From Mesostigma viride (taxonomy: Eukaryota > Streptophyta > Mesostigmatophyceae > Mesostigmatales > Mesostigmataceae): 64,000 nt of DNA. The notes under the pieces are model-generated. The model ran no database searches. It saw only the letters and a program-made list of their open reading frames with translations, and had not been told where the DNA came from. This document shows positions 1 through 10,571 of the stretch, one piece after another; position 1 is the stretch's first letter, and each line of letters starts with the position of its first letter. A program made the translations under genes and the position numbers. The stretch is taken from the NCBI GenBank assembly GCA_009746045.1, contig RPFO01000175.1, positions 5,665,414-5,729,413 of the forward strand, read 5' to 3'.

Positions 1-222
1 GACGCACACATGCATGCTTTTGTGGACACACACATGCATGTTTTTGTGGACGCACACATGCATGCTTTTGTGGACGCACACATGCATGCTTTTGTGGACA
101 CACACATGCATGCTTTTGTGGACGCACACATGCATGCTTTTGTGGACGCACACATGCATGCTTTTGTGGACACACACATGCATGCTTTTGTGGACGCACA
201 CATGCATGCTTTTGTGGACACG
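1..222. repeat. 24-bp tandem repeat array
   Basis: About nine near-identical 24-bp units, each containing ACATGCATG and CTTTTGTGGAC, run from the window edge to about 222. Units differ mainly at one C/T position. Because 24 is a multiple of three the array is open in several frames (periodic MHAFVDA peptides), but nothing else indicates coding. It probably lies in an intron or flank of the gene whose exon follows at 459. Confidence 0.9.
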
Positions 223-458
223 TTGGTGGGCTTGGAAGGGTGCACGTATGACCTCAAGCTAATTTGCTATAAGCTTATTTGCTCTAAGCAACCTCGTTAT
301 GTATGGGCATTCTCGCCTTTTCCATGCGATGACAAGAACGCATTGCTGCAGAAGAAGTGGACAACTGTGCATGCTTGTGGGCACGCTTGGTTATGGGCGG
401 ACATATTCTATATTCAATGCTAACACATTAGGGGCATGCCTCCTCTCTTCTTGCGCAG

Positions 459-582
459 GCAACGACAATAACGAGTCACTGGAGAATAACCCGAGCGGTG
501 CCACGCTGGCGGGTCCCCTCTGGGCCGAGTTCATGCACTACGCGCACCGCAACCTGCCCGTGCGCCACCTGTCGGTCATCAG
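459..582 (+). CDS. Exon of a class A penicillin-binding protein-like gene (transpeptidase C-terminus)
   Basis: A pyrimidine-rich tract ending in GCGCAG precedes an open segment that ends at CATCAG|GTACGA, so this reads as an internal exon (phase 1 in, phase 2 out). It encodes G-NDNNESLENN-PSGATLAGPLWAEFM-HYAHRNLP. In class A PBPs (bifunctional peptidoglycan synthases) the transpeptidase domain ends with a G-N-D-(D/N)-N segment, a glycine-rich step and then an ...(P/G)-(I/L)-W-x-x-F-M helix; the order and spacing match. Such enzymes in green algae and mosses act at the plastid envelope in peptidoglycan assembly. Catalytic SxxK, SxN and KTG motifs would lie upstream, outside the window. The out-phase fits the exon at 2564, so 2564-5561 may be the 3' part of this gene. 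Family call is from motif memory only, on 41 residues. Confidence 0.5.
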
Positions 583-2458
583 GTACGAACCGTCAATCAT
601 TTCGACGATTCTGCTTTCATTGTCTAACGCGTCATACCTGTCTGTCGTCAGGCGCGACTCGGGGCAACATCACGGAAAGGGAGCTGTGGCCTTTTTCGTG
701 AGCGAGTGTGCCAAGAGCGAGTGTTCCGTGAGCTTGGTTTACAGCGTAACGGGAGGGGGGGGACCTGGGCAGAAGTTATCGAGAATAGAATAGCAGCGAT
801 GTCGCAGAGCTGAAAGAGAGAGTTAGCGTTGGCACTTTGGTATACCAGGCTTGCTGCCTTAGAGGGGCGTAGTAGTTTGCTCCGCATGGCAGATCCCGTT
901 GTGTGGATTAAGTGGAAGTAGCGCGTTTAGTGTGTGTGTGTGTGTGTGTAAGTAAGTAAGTAAGTAAGTATCGTACTGTAATCCTTACTGTAACAAGAAC
1001 GGGGGCTTCGCCCCCGAGCCCCCGGTAGTAACCGATATTGCACCTCTCCAGCATTTGTGGCCGGTCTCCGGCCGGACACGTCACCTACTCTACTACAACC
1101 GTCTATGGAACGTGTGCACATTTAGGGGCCACTGAACGCGAGCAAATATTCCAGTCCAGGCAAGCAACTTGGGTGAAAATCGTCCGCTTGAGTGAATGCC
1201 GTAGCGCGTTCCAGGGTATCGATCCCCTGGACCTGAGCATAGAGTGCCAAGTGTACCGTTTATGGGAACACTGTCCTACATAACACAAATGCCGTGCATA
1301 CGGTACTGACGATCCGGTAGTAAAGTACCCCAAGGTGTTGTTGTTGATGATGTTGTTGCCCACGCTCACATGGGCAGCACTTGGAGACTGGGATGCATAA
1401 CTAATGCTACACCGCCGATCCGGCCACACTTACGACAAAGTTACTTGAAGACATGGACACAATCATACCGCTTGAATCATTCCCAACGCCGCAATTCTGT
1501 GGTCAATACGCCACGCTACTCGAATACGGAAGAGTTTGCGCAACAATTTGGGCAAGAGTGTGGGCAAACAACATGTCGGACCCCAGCCAAAATCACGCAG
1601 TTTGCTGTCTGACAAAAGTTTGGCCGCAAGGGTGGCACAAATGGGCCAAACTTTGGCGCGCAACCAAGGGACGCAACCAAGCCAACGGCACGCGTGTAAG
1701 GGAACCTCTACAGTCGCCCCGCCAATCGCGGTCACCGCGGCTCTTTTCTCGCACGCGGCAACAGTTTGTGGAAGAGTTTGCGCAAACTTTTCGCTGTCTA
1801 AAATCGCAGTATATATGGCAATACGCGGGCAGGGCGATGTGTATCTTTTTGGGCCCATGTTCAGGTAGAAGTGCGGCTGATGCGGAGTCGCACGGTACTG
1901 CTGGAAGGGCGTGTACAAGGCAACATTTACGGTCTAGAGCAGATTAGCTTGCCCCATGGATTGCGCACATACACACACATACACATAAAGGCCACACACG
2001 CATACACACAAAAGACATGGACACACATACACACATGCGTGCACACACAGAAGCGCAGACACATACACAGATTACACACGCACATACATGCACACACGCA
2101 AAACACGCACACACACAAAATAATAATTAATAAATAAACTTTAAAAAAAACTGCAAGGACCAGGACTATGAAGTTCAAGGACCAGGATAATGACATGGGG
2201 CGTACGGCTAACTGCCCTTACCTCCCCACCACCATCGCTCGTACCCGTCGCATACTCATCTCTTACCCCCGCACATGCGTTGACGAGAAGAGCAAGGACC
2301 AAGACAGGCTGTTCATGGTCAACCAGCGCAGTTCCCCAGGATGGCCTAGCACTGCTCCTTTGTTTCCCCTCACACGCTCATCCCTTCCCCTCACACATTC
2401 CTCCCTGACCCTCTCGCACACCCATTCCCCCCCCCTCCCCTTCCCCCTACACACCCAC

Positions 2459-2550
<92 letters not shown>

Positions 2551-2563
2551 CCCCCCTACACAG
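583..2563 (+). other. Non-coding stretch, probably intron, with microsatellites
   Basis: No convincing exon was found. It holds a (GT)n(AAGT)n block at about 928-971, a CA-rich imperfect microsatellite at about 1964-2112, and a clean (CA)n block at about 2449-2548 directly upstream of the acceptor used by the exon at 2564. A possible small exon after the AG at 650-651 gives reading frames of about 50-140 nt, but none joins convincingly to its neighbours. Short ORFs here have atypical composition. Confidence 0.5.
2281..2331 (+). repeat. Decayed duplicate of the 5' end of the exon at 2564
   Basis: Encodes DEKSKDQDRLFMVNQR, against DEKSKDQDKVFMVNQR at 2565-2612, about 283 bp downstream. The duplicate has no AG acceptor in front of it (CATGCGTTGACG instead of CTACACAGTGATG), so it should not be spliced as an exon. 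The (CA)n microsatellite and polypyrimidine tract lie between the two copies. Shorter echoes (AAGGACCAGGA) occur at about 2154-2185 and may be older copies. Confidence 0.85.
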
Positions 2564-5561
2564 TGATGAGAAGAGCAAGGACCAGGACAAGGTGTTCATG
2601 GTCAACCAGCGCGAGCGGCGGCGTCGCGGGTTCTACCTCTCCCAGGGCCGCGCGGAGGAGGAGCAGCTGCTCAAGTACGAGAGCGAGAGCGTGCGCAGGA
2701 GGGGGGCAGGGAGCGCAGCGTCCGTGTACGACGCATTCGGGCCGACCGGAGGTGAGCCGTTGCAAGCTTAAGCCGCGCAAATCTTCTTTTCTTATTTCGC
2801 GTTCTCTCCCCTGACCCACGGGAGGTGAAGTGTGCAAGCCTAAGCCGCGCCAATCTTCTGTCCTTCCCTTTGCTCCTGCTGCCCCTCGCTCCCTTAGCCG
2901 TCCCTTGCTCATTTCTCTGCCCTTCCCTTCCCCCCTCCCCATCTCCCCCCTTATCCCAAAGTGCTCGTCGTTTCAAATGCCTTGTCGTTTCGAGACAGGC
3001 CCAACCGGCCATTTCCCTGCCCCCGTCATGCCCTGCTCATTTGTGCTCGCAACCTTCCCTTGCGTGGCTGCCTCCCTGGGCCCCTCCCTCCCTCCCTCCC
3101 TCCAGACAGTCCCTACTCGATCATCATCCATCTTCCCCCACATTCTCGTCCTGCCTCCCCCTCTTACCTCTCCTCCTCACCTTGCTCGTGGGTCTGTCCC
3201 CCTCTCACACTTGTTCCCCTCCCAAAAGGCCCCAACGCGGTCGTTCGGTTTCCTCCCCATACCTTGCTTATCCCTTACTGCCCTCGCCCCATGCCTTGTT
3301 TTATAACCCCAACGCGTTTCATAACCCCTTGCTACCCTCATATATCCTTTCCCCAGACGGCCCCAACTCGACCCTCGGTCCTCCCCTCACGCGCCTGCCC
3401 ATGCCCCCCTCGCGTGTCTGCCCATGCCCCCCTCGCGTGTCTGCCCATCCCTGCGGCTCTCCTCCCCATGCCCCCCGGATCCACTTTCTTGTGTGCCTCC
3501 CTGGCCCCAAATGGGCCTGATGCGGCCATGCCGTTTCCTCCCCATGCCTTGCTTCCTCCTGCTGCTGCTCGCCTCCCCCCCCCCCCCTCGGTGCGTGCTT
3601 GTAATCCCCCTCCCCCTCCTCGATGCGTGTGCGCCATCCACAGACGGGCCCGACTCGGTCATTCGGCGCGACGCATCCCCCGGCAGCGGCACACCCACTC
3701 TGCGCGACCGCGACCGCGGCGACGGCGCCAACGAGCGCTCGCTGGTTGAGGCCTTCCGTGACAACCGGGAGAATGCGCGCACCGAGCGCGTGGCCATGGA
3801 GGTAGCCAAGGTGAGGGGGGGGGGTTGGTAAGGCACAATGTTGGGGGTGAGGGAAGGGGGCAGTATGCGCCTGGCCATGGAGATGGCCAAGGTGAGGGGA
3901 CACGAGCTTGGTTGTGGAGGCGGAGGGCACTGGGGGGGCAGTATGCGCGTAGCCATGGAGGTGGTCAAATGCGCTTGGCCATGGAGATGGCCAGAGTGGG
4001 GGTGAATTGGTAGACTGGTGGATTGATGTAGGTCCAGGGTTTAGAGACAGGCACAATGTGGCGAGGTAAGGCAAGGGGGGCACTGAGTGCGGGTGGCCAT
4101 GGAGATGGCTACATGATTTCCCAACGGAGGCATGTTATAATTTAATTTAATTTAAATGAGATGGCCAAGGTGAACGGGGGGAAAGAAATGGCAGGGGGAA
4201 TGGGGAGGGGGGCAGGGGGGAGAAACAGAAGAAGAGGGGGGGGGGGGGGGGAGGCATAGGAGAGCCTGTGGGGATGAATGTGTTCATTTGTGTGGGCAAA
4301 GTTTGTGTGTTGATGTGTGTGGGTGTGATAGTTTGTTTGGAGTTCGATGGAGAAAGGTGTTAACCCCTTCTGATTACTGCTTTGGCTGCTGCCTTCTCCT
4401 CCTGTGTTGATGTCCCCTCTCCTGCCGGTGTCTCGTCGGCCACGTTCTTGTCGGCTGCACCGCCCTCCATGTGCGCAACCTTCTGTTTTTCTTGTTCCTG
4501 GCCATTGTGTGAATGGCCGATGCAACTTTTCCTAGTCGCCGCGTGTGGCTTGTTCCCCCCCCCACACACACACCAAATGTCTTGTCCTCGCTCTCGTGCC
4601 CCCTGCGGCCCCCTACCTTTCCTCTCTGACCAAGACCAGCTTATTGACCTGTGAATCAAATTACATGTACATACAATCAGCACAAGCATGCCCATGGTGT
4701 TGAGGCACGATGGACATGTGTCCCCTCTTGTCTACCCCTTTGTGGCCCGCATGTGGCGACCCAATATCGACCAATGTCAACTGGTTGCCAATGGCCTGCT
4801 TGGTCTTCTTATGTCAGGGGTATCATGTGGTGGCGACTAACTGATTTCTGCGAGATCTTGTGGCTTTCGCCCTACGGTCATTACGTTGACAGCTGACCAA
4901 CGGCCGCATGGCGTCGCCGTCGCTGCGTCGCGGCAGCTCGCCTTCCCGGGGACGCCGCAGCCCAAAGTTCCGCCGGTCGATGGACCCGCCTCCCTCCCCC
5001 AAGGCACGCGAGTACTCCTTCAGCACGGTCGGCCGGCAGACGCACGTGCCTGCGCCGGAGCGCAACGTCCAGATCCCCGACGCGTCGACCGTGTCCAAGG
5101 AAGCCCTCTCCAAGCAGCTGACGGTGACCCAGCCAGGGACCGAGCGCGCAAGCCTGTCCCACGTGGAGCGCGCGCGGCGCGAGGCGGTGCGGCGGCAGAA
5201 GGAGGCCGCCGAGGCGCGCGAGCGGCTCTACCGCAAGCGCACGGCAATGCGGCGGGACTTGGTCAAGGAGCGCTCCGACAAGGAGGACGAGGTGCGCGAC
5301 AAGGAGGAAAAGGGCGAGAGCGGGTACTATTACAACCCAGACAGCGGCGAGTACGAGGACGTGGAGGGCGTGCAGCAGGACCCCCCAGCACTCACGTCGA
5401 TGCAGGTCGAGAATGTCTTCCAGACGACTCCGAGGACAAAGAAGCCGGGGGAGCTGGCGCCGGCGGCGGCCGCGGGGGCGGCAGCGACGGGGGCACCGGC
5501 GGCCACGGCGGGGGCTGGCGGGGGTGGCGGGCCCAAGTCCAAGAAGGGCATGTTCTGGTAG
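2564..5561 (+). CDS. Three-exon 3' part of a basic, charged protein (unknown family)
   Basis: Exons 2564-2751, 3644-3810 and 4893-5561 join in frame: phase 2 in, phase 1 at 2751|3644 (G+AC gives Asp), phase 0 at 3810|4893, stop TAG at 5559-5561. Donors are GAG|GTGAGC and AAG|GTGAGG; acceptors are CCACAG and GTTGACAG. The visible product is about 340 residues: DEKSKDQDKVF, an Arg/Glu-rich segment, VYDAFGPTG, a Ser/Pro/Arg-rich part (SPSLRRGSSPSRGRRSPKF), a strongly charged helix likely to form a coiled coil (ERARREAVRRQKEAAEARER), an acidic YYYNPDSGEYEDVEG motif, then an Ala/Gly-rich tail ending in KKGMFW. No catalytic domain or signal is seen. It could be the cytosolic/stromal tail of the PBP-like gene upstream (compatible splice phase) or a separate gene. 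Exon structure is well supported; function is unknown. Confidence 0.72.
3868..4172 (+). repeat. Five partial copies of an exon 3' end plus its 5' splice site
   Basis: The exon 3644-3810 ends GTGGCCATGGAGGTAGCCAAG|GTGAGG (written here in parts: GTGGCCATGGAGG then TAGCCAAG). Related copies of CTGGCCATGGAGATGGCCAAG with a following GTGAGG/GTGAAC or decayed equivalent occur near 3868-3900, 3950-3967, 3970-3996, 4090-4108 and 4158-4175. They sit inside the intron just downstream of the real donor, and each could present a decoy 5' splice site. Confidence 0.85.
4109..4157 (+). mobile_element. 49-bp retrotransposed LINE 3' end with target-site duplication
   Basis: Consists only of the 3' hairpin CTACATGATTTCCCAACGG plus AGGCATGTTATAA and a (TTTAA)n tail. 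It is flanked by the direct repeat GAGATGG (4102-4108 and 4158-4164). The insertion splits one of the exon-end duplicates: removing it restores GGAGATGGCCAAGGTGAAC. The same 3' end terminates the reverse-transcriptase fragment at 51.2-52.5 kb, so this is an extreme 5' truncation of that family. Confidence 0.85.
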
Positions 5562-6051
5562 AGCGGAATACATGGGCGTTATAAAAAGAATCAATAACTA
5601 TGCTTGGACGAGGCTGATTTTTCCTAGCCTGGCCAGCATCTACCTTATTTGTCTATTTCAAAACATGGCTAGTCACACTGCCCCACATTTGGCTGTTGCC
5701 TTGGTCCAAACTCTGGACTGCAATCCCATTTCAACGGAGACTCAATAGCAAAATACTGACTGATCAGGCATAGATCTAGCTTGTCTATATTAATCAAATA
5801 CGTCAATAATTGAAATGAATGAGTGTCTTAGTGGTGAATCACAAATTTTATATAATTGCATCCATCTCTTATACCCCATAAGGTTCAGTACATTATATGT
5901 GTGATATGCGATCAGCATTGCAGCATACTTGCATTATTGCACTTCATGTTCAACACGAGTAGAGATGTTATGCATGCTGTACGTTTGGTCAACTACCTAT
6001 TTTATATATGATCGCAGCTGCACAGGATATATTAGCTTATCACATCCTATC
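5562..6051. other. AT-rich 3' flank, no gene seen
   Basis: Downstream of the TAG at 5561. Base composition drops sharply to AT-rich; only short ORFs without recognisable products occur. Presumed 3' UTR and intergenic DNA ending at a (TTAAA)n retroelement tail. Confidence 0.6.
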
Positions 6052-6289
6052 CACATTAAATTAAATTAAATTATAACATGACTCCGTTGGGAGAACCAGG
6101 GGAGAACGGCGATGGATGATGGGGGTGGATGCGGCGGGGGGTGGGGGTGGGGGTGGAACGGGGGGGGGAAGGGAAGCGGAGGAAATAGTGCTTTTCATCG
6201 CATTTATTTTGTCCTGCAAGCGTAGGATGTGAGCCTGCCGCCTGCTCTGGGTATTCGGGGATGCTTGTGCAACGCAGAGGCGTAGAAAG
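6052..6289 (-). mobile_element. 3' end of a minus-strand LINE-like element
   Basis: On the minus strand this reads into CTCCCAACGGAGTCATGTTAT followed by (TTTAA)n at about 6052-6075, the terminal signature of retroelements elsewhere in the window. Inward lies a proline-rich ORF fragment (LDFLRLCVAQASPN, a short basic helix, then PPPVPPPPPPP) reading towards the tail. Its 5' limit is unclear; it may resume beyond the insertion at 6304-7134, near 7149. Confidence 0.5.
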
Positions 6290-6303
6290 TCTAGCATGCG
6301 TTG

Positions 6304-7134
6304 AATTGAATTGAATTGAATTGTAACATAACTCCGTTGGGAGTATATGTAGCACATAGCCCTTGAGAGGGGGCGTATGGCCTATCATACATCCTAAGCT
6401 ACTTCCTGCAAGGGTGGGGATGTAAAGGACCCTTGCTCTAGGTGCACCAGGGCACTGGCAGCCCCATGATCTTCAAGCTATGCCCAGCGAAGGGGGAGCC
6501 TGTCATGGGGGGGAAGATCAGCATAGCTATACAAAGAAGCTAGGGCATGGCGTCTCAGCAGAGAGTTATTCCCTGCATAGGCACAACAGAACTAAATAAA
6601 GCTAGGCATCATCTGGGGTGTGGCTCATAATAGGCACACATGTACATGATAAAGTAAAGCGCGTGGCTTAGCTGAGATAGTGCCTCTAGGAGGCGTACAT
6701 GTACATGGCCACGGTCTATCTATTCTACACTACTACTGCTATATTCCCCTAAGCTGGGGCGTCTGGAGTCGCTGGGGCCGCGGGGGGGGAGGGGGTCGCC
6801 TGCCAGGGCTTATGGCCGACGTAGATGGCCGCCCCCTTCCAGTACACCGGCTGTCCCGCCTTGGTCTGCCGGAGCTGGAGGTAGGTCGGCCATAGCTCCC
6901 GTCGCCGTTGTTGCTGCGCCAGGGTCAAGTCGTCATCAAGGGTGAAGAGAGTCTTCTCGAGCCGCTTGCGGCGTCTGAGAAAAGAAATCTTGTCCGCCGG
7001 GGTCTTAAAGGTGAGAAGGAGCGGGGGCGGCCCTGCCTTACCCCGCGCGCGGGGAAGGCGGTGGGCGGCCAGCTCGATCTCACCGTTAAGGCCCATGCGA
7101 CCAAGGATTTCTCTCTCAAACGCATGCAAAAGCT
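6304..7134 (-). mobile_element. 5'-truncated ORF1-type retroelement copy with 14-bp target-site duplication
   Basis: Minus-strand element with a (TTCAA)n tail (seen as TTGAATTGAA at 6301-6323), the 3' hairpin at about 6324-6345, a 3' UTR and the C-terminal part of ORF1 (stop about 6749). It is flanked by TCTAGCATGCGTTG at 6290-6303 and 7135-7148. The ORF1 fragment (about 6749-7129) reads AFEREILGRMG...LTFKTPADKISFLRRRKRL...LTLAQQQRRRELWPTYLQLR...VYWKGAAIYVG, resembling the RNA-binding and C-terminal domains of L1-type ORF1 proteins. Same 3' UTR as the copies at 10.2, 15.0, 60.2 and 62.4 kb. Confidence 0.85.
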
Positions 7135-7415
7135 TCTAGCATGCGTTGGGTGTTGCTAATCTTGCTGCTGAGAGCTGTCGTTCGAGCCCGAGATACCGGC
7201 ACCACCATGTGTCTCAGTCGACTATTAGGTCGATGCATGGGCCGGAGTGGACCGCAGCCACGAGCCACGAGCCACGAGCCACGAGGTAGCCATGGCTGTC
7301 GGAGCTCATAACTTTCACGTTTGAGCGCCGAATTCAGCTGTGAATATCACAATCGCTTCGTCTTTCTTAGACGCACATGCTGATATAATTTTCCGAAGCT
7401 ATAACGCACTATACG

Positions 7416-8486
7416 ATGAGCAAACGCCTCTCGACGCAACGCAGCCTGGCGGCTGCGCTTAGCAATGAAAATACGTCTGCAGCCCCGGCCGCAGCTTCGC
7501 CAACCGGCCCAGAAGGCAGCGGCGGCACTAGCCAAGCTCTAGTGGTCGCCCAGCCCCCTGCTGCGCCCGCATCGCCAGCAGCGTCGCCCGAACCCAAGCG
7601 CAGTCGCCCTGACGGGCTGCTGGATGAGTACGACTTTGACGCCAGCCAGCCCGGCTACTATTTTGACAAGCTTACACCCGATCGCATCCTGGGCCATGTG
7701 TTTTTCGGGACGCATGCCTCTCTTCTAGAACTGTGCAAGCAGCTTTCCCACCAAGATCGCCTTGTCAATGCCCGCCTCCAGAGGCGCAATTTCGGCAAAG
7801 ACGTCCTCAACGCACGCCGCCCCCACCTCCAGCAATTCGCCCTCTTTTCCCTCCTTGGACGCTCCATCGAGGAGCTTTGGCCCCCAAAGCCCCTCACCAC
7901 CACCTTAACCGAATCCTCCATCCGCTCACTCCTCAAGGAGGCCCTCGAGCAGCACGTGGCCCCCATCGCTGCAGATGTGGCGGCCATGGGCAGCACGCTG
8001 GCTGCCGAGCTCCCCCTCCTCTCCACCATCTCCACCTCCACCTCCACTCTCCTCGCCTCCTCCACCGCCACCACCCCCACCTCCGCCGCCATCACCGCCC
8101 AGCTCCGTGACATCGACCAGCGTCTTAAGGACAACGCCATCGCTATCGAGGTCCTGCAGAACACCGCCGGCCTCACCGCCCAGGCGGTGAAGGACATTGC
8201 CGCCAAGCCAGCCCCTGCTGGCCTGGCCGGCGATGCTCCTCCCCTCACGACCTGGGCGGACATGCTTAAGCAGCACACCACCTCCACCACCTCCGCCGTC
8301 GCAGCACAGCTCCAGCGGCAGACGCTTGACCTCCGCGAGGAGGCCGAGCTCGCCAAGCGCAGCCTCAACGTCATTGTCAAGAATCTCAAGATGGAGGAAG
8401 GTGAGAATTCCGAGAAGCTTGCTGTCCAAAAGCCTGCAAAAAGTCCTAAATTTAGGACGCTGGGGAATGCGTATTTAATCATGTAA
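7416..8486 (+). CDS. ORF1 protein of the retroelement, N-terminal part, truncated by insertion
   Basis: Starts MSKRLSTQRSLAAALSNE; the same start and 5' leader recur at 61393. The N-terminal third is Ala/Pro/Ser-rich and disordered, with a conserved block YDFDASQPGYYFDKLTPDRI, then Ala/Thr/Ser-rich sequence and a predicted coiled coil (AAQLQRQTLDLREEAELAKR) ending KMEEGENSEKLA. At 8424 homology to the other copies stops; the last about 20 codons (QKPAKSPKFRTLGNA...) come from inserted DNA. The missing RNA-binding domain is at 10201-10571. Known L1-type ORF1 proteins are coiled-coil RNA chaperones; that role is inferred. Confidence 0.7.
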   Translation: MSKRLSTQRSLAAALSNENTSAAPAAASPTGPEGSGGTSQALVVAQPPAAPASPAASPEPKRSRPDGLLDEYDFDASQPGYYFDKLTPDRILGHVFFGTHASLLELCKQLSHQDRLVNARLQRRNFGKDVLNARRPHLQQFALFSLLGRSIEELWPPKPLTTTLTESSIRSLLKEALEQHVAPIAADVAAMGSTLAAELPLLSTISTSTSTLLASSTATTPTSAAITAQLRDIDQRLKDNAIAIEVLQNTAGLTAQAVKDIAAKPAPAGLAGDAPPLTTWADMLKQHTTSTTSAVAAQLQRQTLDLREEAELAKRSLNVIVKNLKMEEGENSEKLAVQKPAKSPKFRTLGNAYLIM

Positions 8487-10200
8487 ACAGTAATATTTGA
8501 CCCTGGCATTTGTGCCACTGAGAAATAATATAGTTTTTAAATTTCTATCAAAGACCTAGGTTCAAATAACGACGTTTAGTACCAAAACTGGCCCTGCCCC
8601 ATGGCAGACCTCGAACGAAAAAAATGGCCCAAAATTGAAACTAGGACTTTTTAGGACCACCATGTATATCACCCATCACCACGCCACCCACACAGTCCCA
8701 TTAGCTTCTTACCAATCCTCAGCGCCCCACGGGACCCTACGCGGCCTTGGGGAGGTGGGGCAGCGTATAACAAGGCCGTACCGTGATGTGGCTGCACGTA
8801 TATATACGCGTGCCTAACGGTGTCACAGATGGGGCAGATCATGCAATATAAGGTTGTATGGTTGCTGAGGTTGCCTGGCTTGAACATGACCCACCCCTTA
8901 CGGCAAACTCTCTCTAAGCATATACCATAGCTTGTTTAATGTCACGGGCATGCTGGCCACCACCCAGGAAGGAGAGGACACCACATTTGTATGGCAACTT
9001 ACACAGGTAGCAGCCAGATGAAGTTGTTAAAGGGCACTATCCAACATGCCACACTTTGCATGCATTCTAGGGGGGGGGGAGAGCTGTAAAAGCATCACAT
9101 ATAAGCAGCACAAGAACAGCTAGAACAACTGCAAGCAATGGGCCCATGGCTGATAATAAACGCAACCGTAACATAGCTGGGAAGCATGCGTAACTTAGCA
9201 GCAGCGAACAAGGAAGATTGCGACGATAGAAGGTACATGCCGTAAACCAGATACGTAAGCCATGTACATGCACAGAAACTGTCCTGTCTTTCAGGCATAG
9301 CCGGCTGGCACTTACTGCTACGACTACGCTACCCCTTACACCTAACCACAGAGAGAACCCGGCACACACCTGCTTGTTACGTCGCCACGTCCAGGTGGAT
9401 GCATTAAGAATCGCGGATATCCGCAGCCAGCCAGCTTACCGGCACAAGAACGCAGCCAAACTTACAAAATGGTTCGAAAGTAACGTAAGACACGCCGGAG
9501 CATTGTTCTAGGCCCAAGAGATATCGAAAGACAAGTCCTGTCACGTGCGCTCGCTACCCAGCCTTGACGTTCTGTAAAATGGTCGACAGTAAACTTCGGG
9601 CAAGAACATCCAGGCCCGGGCGCTCCCTTATCAGATATATCGTTTCCAAACTCTATACTACGATTAAAATCAAGCGCAAAAACTGCCTGGCCTGGTGCGG
9701 GCAACGTTTCCTCACGCACTGACATGTTTGTGCTCAAAATCGACCGTCCGGGCGCAGGCGATCTGTGACCTACTCATGTTGAGCAGCCGTGCTACACATG
9801 CAAACGCAAATAATTTCGTAACCAAATTCAGACCCTTTAAGCATAAGTACCAAGCTTTCGTTCTTGCTACTGGGCGCCCAAAACGATAAGCTCACGTGAA
9901 AATGCCGCCCATATTTATCAGGTCGCCATATCCGCCGCACATCATTCCCGCACCCACTTTTTTGGCCCAAAATCTCTGTATTTTTGGTCGAGGTACGTAC
10001 ATTCCCGCGCATCTACCCGGTACCCGGTACGGAATCCGGGTACGATGTACCGGTATCACGGGTAGAGTACATCTTGGAGGTCACGGTCCACTGGGGGTAT
10101 GGACCATATAGTGACCCCCCCTGCCCGGTACCTTGGTTATAGTGACCTTAGGACTTTTTAGGACCAAGTCCTAAATTTAGGACGGCCGGCTGATTAACTG
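8424..10200. mobile_element. Unclassified 1.8-kb insertion inside the retroelement
   Basis: Defined by the break in ORF1 at 8423/10201: joining the flanks restores the AAGCTTGCGCGTGC context seen in the copies at 15.16 and 62.38 kb. The flanks share only TGC (2-3 bp). Both ends carry the perfect 16-bp palindrome GTCCTAAATTTAGGAC (8443-8458 and 10168-10183) and AGGACTTTTTAGGACCA occurs at about 8643 and 10150. No long ORF or terminal inverted repeat was recognised. It could be a non-autonomous DNA transposon. Confidence 0.6.
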
Positions 10201-10571
10201 CGCGTGCTTTTGAGAGAGAAATCCTTGATCGCATGGGCCTTACTGGTGAGATCGAGCTGGCCGCCCACCGCCTTCCCCGCGCGCGGGGTAAGGCAGGGGC
10301 GCCCCCGCTCCTTCTCACCTTTAAGACCCCGGCGGACAAGATTTCTTTTCTCCGACGCCGCAAGCGGCTCGAGAAGACTCTCTTCACCCTTGATGACGAC
10401 TTGACCCTGGCGCAGCAACAACGGCGACGGGAGCTATGGCCGACCTACCTCCAGCTCCGGCAGACCAAGGCGGGGCAGCCGGTGTACTGGAAGGGGGCGG
10501 CCATCTACGTCGGCCACAAGCCCTGGCAGGCGACCCCCGCGGCCCCAGCGACTCCAGACGCCCCAGCTTAG
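10201..10571 (+). pseudogene. C-terminal part of retroelement ORF1, separated from its N-terminus
   Basis: Continues the ORF begun at 7416 after the 1.8-kb insertion: ILDRMGLTGEIELAAHRLP, then LTFKTPADKISFLRRRKRL, a helical LAQQQRRRELWPTYLQLR segment and VYWKGAAIYVGHKPW, stop TAG at 10569-10571. The same domain is found at 7129-6749 (minus), 15160-15542, 60169-60000 (minus) and 62395-62789. It matches the general plan of L1 ORF1p RRM plus C-terminal domain. It lacks its own start. Confidence 0.7.

Noticed and set aside
652-793. Second PBP exon directly after 582
   Set aside because: An AG is present at 650-651, but the frame that fits phase 2 gives RRDSGQHHGKGAVAFF without PBP character, and the frame reading GNITERELWPFS does not fit the phase.
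1453-1947. Plus-strand ORF of 164 codons
   Set aside because: Trp/Gln/Cys-rich composition unlike the GC-rich codon use of real exons here, overlapping ORFs on the other strand, no family similarity.
9067-9369. Minus-strand ORF with hydrophobic stretches inside the 1.8-kb insertion
   Set aside because: No similarity to a transposase or membrane protein; low-complexity hydrophobic codons from AT-rich DNA.
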